This document shows positions 16,448 to 25,103 of a stretch of DNA of 64,000 nt, piece after piece (position 1 is the first letter of the stretch; each line of letters opens with the position of its first letter). The notes under the pieces were generated by a model. That model made no database searches. It saw nothing but the letters and a program-made list of their open reading frames with translations, and was not told the origin of the DNA. Made by a program: the position numbers and the translations under genes. The DNA lies in assembly GCF_013778305.1 (NCBI RefSeq), contig NZ_JACEIC010000002.1:1119708-1183707 (forward strand). Reading direction: 5' to 3'. The stretch is from Nocardioides agri. Lineage in GTDB: Bacteria > Actinomycetota > Actinomycetes > Propionibacteriales > Nocardioidaceae.

Positions 16448-18111
16448 ACCGCGCGGGCCGCCGCCCGCCCGGCGACCCTGCCGGAGAAGAGGCAACCGCC
16501 GAGGAACGTGCCCTCGAGCGCGTTGTAGCCCATCATCCCGCCGCCGCCGAAGCCGTTGACCTCGCCCGCGGCGTACAGGCCCGGAAGCGGCTCACCGGAG
16601 GCCGTCAGGCAGCGGCCGTCGAGGTCGGTCTCGAGGCCGCCGAGCGTCTTGCGGGTGAGCACGTTGAGGCGTACGGCGATGAGCGGGCCGGCCTTCGGGT
16701 CCAGCAGCTTGTGCGGCGTGGCCACCCGGATCAGCTTGTCGCCGCGGTAGGTGCGGGCCCCGCGGATCGCGGTCACCTGGGCGTCCTTGGTGAACTCGTT
16801 GTCGATCTCACGGTCCCGCGCCTCGACGAGCGAGCGGAGCGACGGCTCCTCGATGCGGGGCGCGTCGTCGTCGGCGATCTCGTTCATGCCGCGCACGAGC
16901 TCGGTGAGGGTGTCGGCCACGACGAAGTCGGCACCGTGCTGCTTGAACGCCTCGACCGGGCCGGGGGCGCCGGACTTCACCCGCGAGAGCAGGAGCTTGA
17001 CGTCCTTGCCGGTGAGGTCGGGGTTCTGCTCGGACCCGGAGAGCGCGAACTCCTTCTCGATGATCTTCTGCGTCAGCACGAACCACGAGTAGTCGTAGCC
17101 GGTGGTGCGCAGGTGCGCGAGCGTGCCGAGCGTGTCGAAGCCCGGGAAGTACGGCGCGGGCAGGCGCTTGCCGGTCGCGTCGAGCCAGAGCGAGGACGGG
17201 CCGGGGAGGATGCGGATGCCGTGGTTGTCCCAGATCGGGTCCCAGTTGCGGATGCCCTCGACGTAGTGCCACATGCGGTCGGGGTTGATGACGCGGGCGC
17301 CGGCGGCCTCGGTGATGCCGAGCATCCGGCCGTCCACGTGGGCCGGTACGCCGGCCACCATGGTCTTCGGCGGCGTCCCGAGCCGGGCGGGCCAGGTCTT
17401 GCGGACCAGGTCGTGGTTGCCGCCGATGCCACCGCTGGTGACGATCACGGCCTGCGCGCGCAGCTCGAACTCGCCGACCGCGACCCGGCTGCTGGCCTGC
17501 CCGCGCCGGATCGAGCTCGGCTCGAGCAGGGTGCCCCGGACGCCGACCACGGCGCCGCCCTCGACCACGAGGTCGTCGACCTGGTGGCGGAACCCGAACC
17601 GCAGGCGGCCCGCCGCCGCGTGCTCACGGCACCGCCGCTCGAAGGGCTCGACCACGCCGGGGCCGGTGCCCCACGTGATGTGGAAGCGCGGCACCGAGTT
17701 GCCGTGGCCCTCGGCCCGACCGTCGCCGCGCTCGGCCCAGCCGACGACCGGGAACGTGCGGTGGCCCATCTCGCGCAGCCAGGCGCGCTTCTCGCCGGCG
17801 GCGAAGTCGACGTACGCCTCCGCCCAGGCGCGCGGCCAGCGGTCCTCGTCGCGGTCGAACTGCGCGCTGCCGAGCCAGTCCTGCATCGCGAGGTCGCGGG
17901 AGTCCTTGATGCCCATCCGGCGCTGCTCGGGGCTGTCCACGAAGAAGAGCCCACCGAGGCTCCAGAACGCCTGGCCGCCCAGCGACTGCTCCGGCTCCTG
18001 GTCGAGCAGGACCACCGATCTGCCGGCGTCGGCGACTTCGGCCGCGGCGGTCAGGCCGGCCAGGCCGGCGCCGACGACGATGACGTCACAGGACTCGAGG
18101 CTCGTGTTCAC
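16444..18111 (-). CDS. FAD-binding dehydrogenase (KstD/fumarate-reductase-like flavoprotein)
   Basis: A 555-residue flavoprotein with the N-terminal dinucleotide motif VIVVGAGLAGLTAA (residues 10-23), the glycine-rich SLGGQAFWSLGG and a C-terminal FAD contact GLYAAGEVNGFGGGGMMG. It belongs to the FAD-binding-2 group that holds 3-ketosteroid dehydrogenases and soluble fumarate reductases. The substrate cannot be told from sequence. GTG start at the complement of 18109-18111, with a CATGAT -10-like box 6 bases upstream (18118-18123), so the mRNA may be leaderless. It is divergent from the MFS carrier gene, which may share its regulation. Confidence 0.9.
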   Translation of the reverse strand: MNTSLESCDVIVVGAGLAGLTAAAEVADAGRSVVLLDQEPEQSLGGQAFWSLGGLFFVDSPEQRRMGIKDSRDLAMQDWLGSAQFDRDEDRWPRAWAEAYVDFAAGEKRAWLREMGHRTFPVVGWAERGDGRAEGHGNSVPRFHITWGTGPGVVEPFERRCREHAAAGRLRFGFRHQVDDLVVEGGAVVGVRGTLLEPSSIRRGQASSRVAVGEFELRAQAVIVTSGGIGGNHDLVRKTWPARLGTPPKTMVAGVPAHVDGRMLGITEAAGARVINPDRMWHYVEGIRNWDPIWDNHGIRILPGPSSLWLDATGKRLPAPYFPGFDTLGTLAHLRTTGYDYSWFVLTQKIIEKEFALSGSEQNPDLTGKDVKLLLSRVKSGAPGPVEAFKQHGADFVVADTLTELVRGMNEIADDDAPRIEEPSLRSLVEARDREIDNEFTKDAQVTAIRGARTYRGDKLIRVATPHKLLDPKAGPLIAVRLNVLTRKTLGGLETDLDGRCLTASGEPLPGLYAAGEVNGFGGGGMMGYNALEGTFLGGCLFSGRVAGRAAARAV

Positions 18112-18253
18112 GGGCGGATCATGACACGCGTCACATCTCGAGTGGGAGGCAGGTTACCCGTCGGTCACCACTTCCGCTGACCGGAAGGGCCGAGTGGGAG
18201 ACGCCTGTCACAACGGACACCGTATGGGCGTCGTTCTCGGGAAAGGACCAGCC
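18112..18253. promoter_or_regulatory. Divergent regulatory region between the FAD protein and MFS genes
   Basis: This 142-bp gap contains a perfect 6-bp inverted repeat with a 5-bp spacer (cttccg-ctgac-cggaag, 18171-18187). It also has a 10-bp direct repeat (cgagtgggag, 18139-18148 and 18191-18200) and the Shine-Dalgarno sequence GAAAGGA (18241-18247) of the MFS gene. The repeats are candidate regulator sites controlling both directions. Confidence 0.4.
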
Positions 18254-19498
18254 ATGTCCAGCGCCACCTCCACCCAGCTGTCCGCACCACGCCGGACGCC
18301 GTCCGCCGACGGCCTGTGGCCGATCGCCCTCTGTTGGCTCGCCGTCGCGCTCGAGGGCTTCGACCTCGTCGTCATCGGCGCGGTGATCCCCACGCTCAGC
18401 CAGACCGGCGCCCTCGGGTTCACCGACGCCACGCTCACCACCGCGGCCACGATGGGCCTGGTCGGCGTCGGCATCGGCGCCGCCCTGATCGGCCCGGTCA
18501 CCGACCGGCTCGGCCGACGACGGCCGCTGATCGCCTGCGTCGCCTGGTTCTCCGTGCTCACGATCCTGACGCCGATGGCACCGGGCGTCGACTCCTTCAC
18601 CGCCCTGCGGCTGCTGGCGGGGCTGGGCCTCGGTGCCTGCCTGCCGGTCGCGCTCGCCTTCATGTCGGAGTATGCCGACGACCACCGCAACGGCACCGCG
18701 ATGACCCGGGTGATGACCGGCTACCACGTGGGCGCCGTGCTCACCGCGCTGCTCGCGCTCGTCGTCATCGACGCCTGGGGCTGGGAGGCGATGTTCTACA
18801 TCGGCGGCGTCGCCGGGCTGCTCACCCTGCCGGTCTTCTGGCTCAAGCTGCCCGAGTCCGCGGCGTACCTCTCCTCGCGGAGCGAGCACGCCGACCGGCC
18901 GCCGACCGCCAGGACGGCCGACGTGGTGCGCCGCCCCTACCTGCGCATCAGCATCGGCCTGTGGGTCGCCTCGTTCATGGGCCTGCTGCTCGTCTACGGG
19001 CTCAACACGTGGCTGCCGAAGCTCATGGGCGAGGCCGGCTACTCGATCGAGGCGGGTACGACGCTGCTGCTGGTGCTCAACCTCGGTGCGGTCACCGGGC
19101 TGCTGGTCGCCGGCCAGATCGCCGACACGCGCGGCAACAAGCCGACCGTGCTGGTCTGGTTCGCGGCGGCGGCCGTGTGCCTGGCGCTGCTGTCGATCAA
19201 GCTGCAGAGCACCGCGCTCGTCTACGCCGCGGTGCTGGTGACGGGCGTCTTCGTGTTCAGCGCCCAGGTGCTGGTCTACGCCTTCGTCGGCCACCTCTAC
19301 CCCGACCACCTCAAGGGCACCGCGCTCGGCCTCTCGGCCGGCGTCGGCCGGGTCGGCGCCATCGTCGGACCGTCGATCACGGGCGCGCTCGTGACCGCCG
19401 GGATCGCCTACCCCTGGGGCTTCTACGTGTTCGCCGGCGCCGCGGTGCTGGCCGTCGGGGCGCTCGCGCTGGTGCCGGCGCACAGGCCGGCGGCCTGA
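18254..19498 (+). CDS. MFS transporter, aromatic acid:H+ symporter type
   Basis: A 414-residue integral membrane carrier with about 12 hydrophobic segments. The loop after the second helix (GPVTDRLGRRRPL) is the major-facilitator signature, and ALCWLAVALEGFDLVVIGAVIP near the start resembles the AAHS group (BenK/PcaK/MhpT). A carboxylated aromatic or similar organic acid is the likely cargo. The ATG at 18254 is chosen because GAAAGGA lies 6 bases upstream; an in-frame start 60 bases earlier lacks one. No purine permease was found beside the purine operon, so this carrier could serve it, but family membership argues for organic acids. Confidence 0.88.
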   Translation: MSSATSTQLSAPRRTPSADGLWPIALCWLAVALEGFDLVVIGAVIPTLSQTGALGFTDATLTTAATMGLVGVGIGAALIGPVTDRLGRRRPLIACVAWFSVLTILTPMAPGVDSFTALRLLAGLGLGACLPVALAFMSEYADDHRNGTAMTRVMTGYHVGAVLTALLALVVIDAWGWEAMFYIGGVAGLLTLPVFWLKLPESAAYLSSRSEHADRPPTARTADVVRRPYLRISIGLWVASFMGLLLVYGLNTWLPKLMGEAGYSIEAGTTLLLVLNLGAVTGLLVAGQIADTRGNKPTVLVWFAAAAVCLALLSIKLQSTALVYAAVLVTGVFVFSAQVLVYAFVGHLYPDHLKGTALGLSAGVGRVGAIVGPSITGALVTAGIAYPWGFYVFAGAAVLAVGALALVPAHRPAA

Positions 19499-20103
19499 CG
19501 GGCCGTCGCGATCGCCGTGCGCAGGAGGTCGCGCAGCGCCGCGTCGGGCTCGGAGGACGCCGCGGCCAGGCCGCGGACCGCGCAGCGGGCCACCGTCGGC
19601 GCCGTGAACGCGCGGAACTGCCGGGGCGTGATCGAGCGGTCACCCGCGAAGTCGCGCGCCCACGCCGTCGCCAGCGGGACCCGCGCCAGGGCCGGTGGGA
19701 TCTGCTCCGCACCGACGACGGCGCCGGGCCCGAGCCGCTGCACCATCTGCTCGCAGCGCAGCAGACCGGCCGCGAGTGCCCGTTGGAGCTCCTCCGGGAC
19801 GTCGCCGATGGCCTGCGCCGCGACCGTCGCCGTCACGGCGACCTCGAACGCGAGGCCGTCGTCGCGCACGCCGACGACATCGGGGATGAGCACCGCGAGC
19901 TCGCTGCGGTGCTCGTCGGTGCTCGCGTCGTTGACCATCCGGGCCAGGTGGGCGAGCAGTGGGTGGGTGCACTTGGGGGCGTCGCTCCAGCGCTCGGCCG
20001 CGAGGACCGACGCCATCTCCATGAAGCACGCGCCCTTGCGGGGGCTGCGGTGCTTCCCCCGGCTGAGGACCGGCAAGCCGTCCGGTACGCCGTACGCCTT
20101 CAC
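19423..20103 (-). CDS. Conserved hypothetical protein
   Basis: A 226-residue protein with no domain I can name. Its central block (GKHRSPRKGACFMEMAS, then CTHPLLAHLARMVND and LAVLIPDVVG) looks like a strongly conserved actinobacterial family of unknown function; the Lys/Arg-rich start and the Cys and His residues are notable. The GTG start gives the known-looking N-terminus VKAYGVPDG and is preceded by GGAGAG. Its C-terminal tail runs 76 bases antisense into the end of the MFS gene. It lies 43 bases after the esterase gene on the same strand, probably co-transcribed. Confidence 0.75.
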   Translation of the reverse strand: MKAYGVPDGLPVLSRGKHRSPRKGACFMEMASVLAAERWSDAPKCTHPLLAHLARMVNDASTDEHRSELAVLIPDVVGVRDDGLAFEVAVTATVAAQAIGDVPEELQRALAAGLLRCEQMVQRLGPGAVVGAEQIPPALARVPLATAWARDFAGDRSITPRQFRAFTAPTVARCAVRGLAAASSEPDAALRDLLRTAIATARQAAGLCAGTSASAPTASTAAPANT

Positions 20104-20146
20104 CTCTCCACGATGCGCCTGACCGGCGAGGGAGCGCAAGAGGCGA

Positions 20147-21142
20147 TCAGCGGGTGATCGCCGGACTCGGCGCGCGGAGCGCGGCTCGCTGGGACGCGAC
20201 GATCGCCGCCATCGCGGGCCGGGCGGCGTGCGCGAAGTAGGGGAAGCTGAGGAACCCGTGCGGCATCTGGTGGAAGTCCTCGACCCGGACGACGTTGCCG
20301 GCGTCGGCGAGCGCCTGCGCGTAGCGGATGCCGCTGTCGTGCAGCGGGTCGAGACCGGCGACCACGACGACCGCGGGAGGGAGGCGCGACAGGTCGGCTG
20401 CGTGGATCGGCGAGAGCCGGTAGTCGAGGCGGTCGGCGTCCTCGGTGAGGTAGTAGTCGCGGAAGACCTCGATGTCGTCGTTGCTGAGCACGATCCCGAG
20501 GACGTTGTCGAGGTACGACGCATCCTCCCGACCCGTCTCGCTCATGTCCGTCACGGGGTAGACCAAGGCCTGGTGGGCGATCGCGGGTCCGAGCTCGTCA
20601 CGGGCCATGATCGAGACGACCGCCGCGAGGTTGCCGCCCGCGCTGTCGCCCATGACCCCGAGCCGCGCCGCGTCGGCGCCGAGCTCGGCCGCGTGGGCCG
20701 CCGTCCACAGGAGCGCGTCGTAGCAGTCCTCGACGGCTGCTGGGAACTTGTGCGCCGGGGCGAGCCGGTAGTCGACGGACACCACGACCGCGTCGACGTC
20801 GGCCGCGACGATGCTGCAGATCCAGTCGCACTGGCGGGCCGAGCCGAGCGCGAACCCGCCGCCGTGGAAGTTGACGACCACCGGCCGCGGCTCCCGCGAC
20901 CAGGCCTGCGGGGTGTAGATCCGCACAGGGAGGTCGCCGTGCCTGGCCTGCAGGACGTCGGACCGGATCTCTACGCCCTTGCGCGGCCGGCCCAGGAAGA
21001 GCGTCGCCGGCCCGCCTTCGGGGATCGCGGTGACCTGAGCCCTCTGGAGCTGCTCCACCGACATTTTCGCTACGGACATCGAAGGAACGGACTTCATCAG
21101 CCGATCAAGGACGCGGACACCTGGGCGGATCGGGCTCCCCAT
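20147..21142 (-). CDS. Alpha/beta hydrolase of the hormone-sensitive-lipase family
   Basis: 331 residues. The oxyanion motif HGGG (93-96) and the nucleophile elbow GDSAG with Ser167 define the HSL-type esterase family; Asp265 and His295 (QMPHGF) complete the triad. It should hydrolyse carboxylic esters of short or medium acyl chains in the cytosol. No signal peptide is seen. The ATG (complement of 21140-21142) has a TAGACT -10 box 7 bases upstream (21150-21155), so the transcript is probably leaderless. It is divergent from the hybrid kinase gene. Confidence 0.93.
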   Translation of the reverse strand: MGSPIRPGVRVLDRLMKSVPSMSVAKMSVEQLQRAQVTAIPEGGPATLFLGRPRKGVEIRSDVLQARHGDLPVRIYTPQAWSREPRPVVVNFHGGGFALGSARQCDWICSIVAADVDAVVVSVDYRLAPAHKFPAAVEDCYDALLWTAAHAAELGADAARLGVMGDSAGGNLAAVVSIMARDELGPAIAHQALVYPVTDMSETGREDASYLDNVLGIVLSNDDIEVFRDYYLTEDADRLDYRLSPIHAADLSRLPPAVVVVAGLDPLHDSGIRYAQALADAGNVVRVEDFHQMPHGFLSFPYFAHAARPAMAAIVASQRAALRAPSPAITR

Positions 21143-21145
21143 GGG

Positions 21146-21198
21146 GTGGAGTCTAGTTATTGTCGCGTGGGGGACGTGGCTGGTGGTGGGGAAGCAAC
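21146..21198. promoter_or_regulatory. Overlapping divergent promoters of esterase and hybrid kinase
   Basis: The sequence agtctagttat (21150-21160) reads as TAGACT (-10) for the leaderless esterase on the minus strand and as TAGTTA (-10) for the kinase on the plus strand. Because the two hexamers overlap, transcription in the two directions should be mutually exclusive. GGGGAAG (about 21188-21194) is the kinase ribosome-binding site. Confidence 0.5.
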
Positions 21199-23331
21199 AT
21201 GGACGCGAGTCGACGCTCGCACGTCGTGCGCATGCTCTGGGCTGTCGAGATCACGCTCCTCGCGCTGCACCTCGTCCACCCTGCGGGCACCGCAGGTGAC
21301 CTCACCTACCAGCTCGGTGTCACGCTGCCCGCGGTCGTCGCCTGGGTCGGCGTCAACGGCGCCGCACCCGGCAGACGCGCCGTCCCTCTGCTCATCGCTC
21401 TCGGGCTCAGCCTCAGCGCGCTCGGTGACGCGCTCTGGCTCGTGTACTGGTGGGTGGGGCGCGAGCCGGACGTCTCCCTTGCCGACATCCCCTACCTGCT
21501 CAGCTACCTCGGCCTCGGGGGCGCGGTCCTCGTCCTGACCACCGTCCGTCGCTCCCCGCGCGTCCGCGTCGACGTGGACTCGCTGCTCGACGTCCTGACC
21601 GCGGTCGTCGTCAGCGTGCTGGTCATCTGGACGATCAGCGTCGACGCGATCGTCGCGGACGACTCCGCCGCACCGGTCACCCGTGTCGTGTCGGCTGCCT
21701 ACCCGGTCCTGGACGCCGTGCTGCTCGCGCTGGTGCTCCGCGCGCTGTCGAACAGCCGCTCGCGAAACGCGCTCGGCGTGCCGTTCGCGCTCGGCGTCTC
21801 CTGCTGGCTGCTCGCCGACCTCGGCTACTACGTGCTGGCCGTGGAGGGCACGGTCTCGGCCGTGCTTGACCTCGGCTGGATGCTCGGCGCGATGCTGATG
21901 GCCACGGCCACCCTGCGCCCGCAGGCGCTCCCGGTACCGCAGGAGCACGCCGGACCCGACGACCAGCGCATGCACGCGAAGCTGGCCATCGCGATCCTCC
22001 CCCTGCTGGTGCCGGCCGCGGTGCGCGCGGTCGGGACGGCCACGGGTGTCGACGTGCCGGTCGCCTCGCTCGGACTCGCCACCGTCGCCCTGGTCGCGAT
22101 CGCGTTCGCGCGCACGGCGCGGCTGCTGCGATCGGAGGCCCGGGCGCGGGTCGAGCTGGCCGCCGCGCGGGACGCCGCCCTCGCCGCCTCCCGCGCGAAG
22201 TCGGACTTCCTGGCCACGATGAGCCACGAGATCCGCACCCCGATGAACGGCGTCATCGGACTGACCGGCCTGCTGCTCGACACCGAGCTCGACCAGACGC
22301 AGCGCACGTACGCCGAGGGCGTGCGGACCGCAGGCGACGCGCTGCTGACCGTCATCAACGACATCCTCGACTTCTCGAAGATCGAGGCCGGCCACCTGGA
22401 CCTGGAGACGATCGACTTCGAGCCGGCCCGCCTCGTGGACGAGGTCCTCGACCTGCTCGCCGAGCCCGCCCGCGAGAAGCACCTGGCCCTGGTCGCCCGA
22501 TGCGCCCCCGGACTCCCCCACACCCTGCACGGCGACCCCGTGCGCCTCCGGCAGGTGCTGGTCAACCTGGTCGGCAACGCCGTGAAGTTCACCGAGCGCG
22601 GCGAGGTCACCGTCCGGGTCGACCTCGACGACCTCGGCGAGGGGACCGCCCGGGTGCGGTTCGAGGTCGCCGACACCGGCATCGGCATCGACCCCGCTCA
22701 CCAGGCCCACCTCTTCGACCCCTTCTCCCAGGCCGACTCCTCCACGACCCGCCGCTTCGGCGGCACCGGGCTGGGTCTGGCGATCTCCCAGCAGCTGGTC
22801 ACCGCCATGGGCGGCACGATCACGCTGGAGAGCGAGCTCGGACGTGGCAGCACCTTCCGGTTCGACGTGCCGATGGGCCCCGGCTCTCAGGCCGCGCCGC
22901 AGCGGGACGAGCACCCCGCGGCAGCACCGGAGCAGCAGGGCGCCGAGCCGAACGCCAGCCGCGGCCGGGTGCTGCTCGTCGAGGACGGCGAGATCAACCA
23001 GATCGTCGCGGAGGGCATCCTCGAGGCGCTCGGCTACCAGGTCGACCTCGTCGACGACGGCGCGGCCGGGCTGGCCGCGGTGACCGCGGGCCACTACGAC
23101 GCCGTCTTCATGGACGTCCAGATGCCGGTCATGGACGGCTACGAGGCCACCCGCCAGATCCGTCGGCGGGAGGGCGGGCGCCGGCGCACCCCGATCATCG
23201 CCATGACGGCGGGCGCGGTGGCGGGCGACCGCGAGCGCTGCCTCGAGGCCGGCATGGACGACTACGTCTCCAAGCCCATCTCCCCCGCCGCCGTGGCGGC
23301 CGCCCTCGACCGGTGGGTCACAGCGCGCTGA
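21199..23331 (+). CDS. Hybrid sensor histidine kinase/response regulator
   Basis: 710 residues. An N-terminal region with about eight or nine hydrophobic segments (residues 10-305) anchors and probably senses in the membrane. A short coiled linker follows, then a HisKA domain with His343 ([11 protein letters not shown]), a HATPase domain (N box [14 protein letters not shown] boxes DTGIGID and GGTGLGLA), and a C-terminal receiver with Asp639 ([11 protein letters not shown]) and Lys in VSKPIS. The ATG at 21199 is preferred over a TTG 39 bases upstream because GGGGAAG precedes it. No output regulator is adjacent, so the signal target is unknown. Confidence 0.93.
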   Translation: MDASRRSHVVRMLWAVEITLLALHLVHPAGTAGDLTYQLGVTLPAVVAWVGVNGAAPGRRAVPLLIALGLSLSALGDALWLVYWWVGREPDVSLADIPYLLSYLGLGGAVLVLTTVRRSPRVRVDVDSLLDVLTAVVVSVLVIWTISVDAIVADDSAAPVTRVVSAAYPVLDAVLLALVLRALSNSRSRNALGVPFALGVSCWLLADLGYYVLAVEGTVSAVLDLGWMLGAMLMATATLRPQALPVPQEHAGPDDQRMHAKLAIAILPLLVPAAVRAVGTATGVDVPVASLGLATVALVAIAFARTARLLRSEARARVELAAARDAALAASRAKSDFLATMSHEIRTPMNGVIGLTGLLLDTELDQTQRTYAEGVRTAGDALLTVINDILDFSKIEAGHLDLETIDFEPARLVDEVLDLLAEPAREKHLALVARCAPGLPHTLHGDPVRLRQVLVNLVGNAVKFTERGEVTVRVDLDDLGEGTARVRFEVADTGIGIDPAHQAHLFDPFSQADSSTTRRFGGTGLGLAISQQLVTAMGGTITLESELGRGSTFRFDVPMGPGSQAAPQRDEHPAAAPEQQGAEPNASRGRVLLVEDGEINQIVAEGILEALGYQVDLVDDGAAGLAAVTAGHYDAVFMDVQMPVMDGYEATRQIRRREGGRRRTPIIAMTAGAVAGDRERCLEAGMDDYVSKPISPAAVAAALDRWVTAR

Positions 23332-23375
23332 GGCGACCTCCTCAGGATCGTCGAGCCGCGGCCGATCGGAGCGTC

Positions 23376-23582
23376 ATGATCACGACGGACCCGGACGAGG
23401 GCTGGGTGCAGGCCTGGCTCGGCGACTTCCGCGACTGCCTCGACGGCGCGCACGGGGGTGCGTGGCGCTCGCGCGCCGAGCAGGAGCTGCGCGAGAGCAG
23501 CAGCGCCCTGTGCAGCGACCGTCAGCGCGCGGCCTCCTGGCGGCGTACCCGCGAGGACGTGCTCGGCACGTCTGCCGCCTGA
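23376..23582 (+). CDS. Small hypothetical protein
   Basis: 68 residues, acidic at the start (MITTDPDEGWVQAWLGDFRD) and Arg/Glu-rich after that; no membrane segment or known motif. GGAG lies 7 bases before the ATG, and it follows the kinase gene by 44 bases on the same strand. Codon bias is like the neighbours. I do not recognise it. It could be a regulator or accessory of the kinase, or a fortuitous frame. Confidence 0.5.
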   Translation: MITTDPDEGWVQAWLGDFRDCLDGAHGGAWRSRAEQELRESSSALCSDRQRAASWRRTREDVLGTSAA

Positions 23583-23600
23583 ACCCAGTAGCCTCCGGCC

Positions 23601-23951
23601 ATGCCGTCCCGCACTCGCGCCGCGCGGTACGCCGCCCGCCGCAAGCGCCGGATGGCCGCGGTCGACCACGACCTGACCGACCACCAGTGGGCCGGGCTCG
23701 TCGCCGCCTGGGCCGGCTGCGCCTACTGCGGAGCAGCCGGCGGCGCACTCCAGAAGGACTGCATGCTGCCGATCTCCCGCGGCGGTCGCTACACGCTCGC
23801 CAACGTGGTGCCCGCCTGCGGGTCGTGCAACGCGAGCAAGTGCAACACCGAGCTCACGACCTGGATGCGGCGCAAGCGGCTCGACGAGGCGGCGTTCCTG
23901 GTCCGCCAGCTCGAGGTCCGGCGATCGGTCGAGGCCGCGCTCACCGGATGA
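23601..23951 (+). CDS. HNH-endonuclease-like protein with Cys in place of the first His
   Basis: 116 residues. A zinc-binding pair Cys40/Cys43 (CAYC) and Cys73/Cys76 (ACGSC) encloses the beta-beta-alpha core with LPISRGGRYTLANVVPAC and CNASK, the usual HNH scaffold. The position normally held by the His that acts as general base (DH) reads DC (Asp53-Cys54). The protein may be a variant nuclease or a non-cleaving DNA-binding relative. TAGCCT (23589-23594) lies 6 bases before the ATG, so translation is probably leaderless. No phage genes adjoin it. Confidence 0.85.
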   Translation: MPSRTRAARYAARRKRRMAAVDHDLTDHQWAGLVAAWAGCAYCGAAGGALQKDCMLPISRGGRYTLANVVPACGSCNASKCNTELTTWMRRKRLDEAAFLVRQLEVRRSVEAALTG

Positions 23952-23973
23952 CGCGCAGCGTCGCCGTCGGCCA

Positions 23974-24285
23974 CTACTCCTCGCTGTCGCCCTCGATGAC
24001 GACGACCTCGAAGTGGTCGTCCAGGCGTACGTCGACGGTCGTGCCGTCGGGCTTGGTGACCTCGACCTCGTAGGTCGCGCCGTTCTCGTTGTCAGTCTCG
24101 ACGCTGTTGGCGGTGCCGCCGCCGGTCGCCTCGAGTGCGGCCTTCGTCGCCGCGTCTGCCTGCTCCTGGGTGTACTGGTGGCTCGCGGGTCCGTCATCGC
24201 CGTTCGTCGCGACGGCGACGCCCCCTGCGGCGACAGCCGCGGCGATGGCGACGCCAGCGGCTCCGATCATCACGCTCTTGCGCAT
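23974..24285 (-). CDS. Exported PepSY-domain protein
   Basis: 103 residues. The N-terminus (MRKSVMIGAAGVAIAAAVAAGG) is a signal peptide or membrane anchor. The rest is one PepSY unit (YTQEQADAATKAALEAT, then ATYEVEVTKPDGTTVDVRLD) ending in an acidic tail. PepSY proteins are often exported and encoded with two-component systems, possibly as inhibitors or sensors. Here the gene is divergent from a response regulator and kinase pair, and direct-repeat operators lie between them. GGAGAGG precedes the ATG. Confidence 0.88.
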   Translation of the reverse strand: MRKSVMIGAAGVAIAAAVAAGGVAVATNGDDGPASHQYTQEQADAATKAALEATGGGTANSVETDNENGATYEVEVTKPDGTTVDVRLDDHFEVVVIEGDSEE

Positions 24286-24331
24286 CGGCCTCTCCTTCGC
24301 TTCGTGTAGCCCCTACCCTGCTCCACGTCGG

Positions 24332-24393
24332 CTGAAGCCAACCTGAAGGCTGTGCGTCGGTCACCGATCAGTGCGCGTTCAGCCCGCCTTCAG
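24332..24393. promoter_or_regulatory. Two 11-bp-phased direct-repeat operators (TTCAG-N6-TTCAG)
   Basis: Site A reads ctgaa at 24332-24336 and 24343-24347; site B reads ttcag at 24378-24382 and 24389-24393. Each is a pair of half-sites exactly 11 bp apart, and the two sites are in opposite orientation. OmpR/PhoB-family regulators bind head-to-tail half-sites with this spacing, so the response regulator at 24417 probably controls both itself and the divergent PepSY gene. Confidence 0.65.
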
Positions 24394-24416
24394 CGCCAGG
24401 GTGGGACCGTTGAGCC

Positions 24417-25103
24417 GTGCGGATCCTGGTGGTGGAGGACGACAAGCAGCTCGCTGCGAGCCTGCGGCGCGGCCTCGAGGCCGAGGGGTACGCCGTCGAC
24501 GTCGCGCTCGACGGCACCGAGGGCGAGTGGTTCGCGCTCGAGAACTCCTACGATGCGCTCGTCGTCGACGTGATGCTGCCCGGCCTGGCGGGAGATGCCC
24601 TGTGTGCGCGGCGTCGGGAGGCCGGTGACTGGACGCCGATCCTGATGCTCACGGCGCGGTCCGGCCCCGAGCAGGAGAGCCGGGCTCTCGATGCCGGCGC
24701 TGACGACTTCCTGTCCAAGCCCTTCTCCTTCATGGTCCTGACGGCCCGCCTGCGCGCCCTCGTGCGGCGCGGACGTCAGGAGCGACCAGCCGTCCTCCAG
24801 GTCGGCGACCTCCGCCTGGACCCGGCCACCCACCAGGCCTGGCGCGGAACGACCGAGATCGCCCTCACTCCCCGTCAGTTCTCCTTGCTCGAGTTCCTCA
24901 TGCGACGCCCGGGCGAGGTGTTGCCGAAGTCCACGATCCTCGAGCACGTGTGGGACTTCGCGTACGACGGCCACCCGAACATCGTCGAGGTCTACATGCG
25001 CCAGCTCCGACAGCGCGTCGACGAGCCATTCGGCCGTCGGTCCCTCCAGACGGTCCGTCTGGTCGGCTACCGGCTGGCCGCCACCGACCCGGAGGAGTCA
25101 TGA
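24417..25103 (+). CDS. Response regulator, OmpR family
   Basis: 228 residues: receiver domain with acidic pocket (VVEDDKQ), phospho-acceptor Asp51 (VVDVMLPG), Thr in MLTARS and Lys in LSKPFS; then a winged-helix DNA-binding domain (about 128-225, LTPRQFSLLEFLMRRPGEV, ending QTVRLVGYRLA). The GTG at 24417 starts the usual MRILVVEDD; no strong ribosome-binding site is seen. It is coupled with the kinase gene by a 4-base overlap. Binding to the TTCAG repeats upstream is inferred. Confidence 0.95.
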   Translation: MRILVVEDDKQLAASLRRGLEAEGYAVDVALDGTEGEWFALENSYDALVVDVMLPGLAGDALCARRREAGDWTPILMLTARSGPEQESRALDAGADDFLSKPFSFMVLTARLRALVRRGRQERPAVLQVGDLRLDPATHQAWRGTTEIALTPRQFSLLEFLMRRPGEVLPKSTILEHVWDFAYDGHPNIVEVYMRQLRQRVDEPFGRRSLQTVRLVGYRLAATDPEES

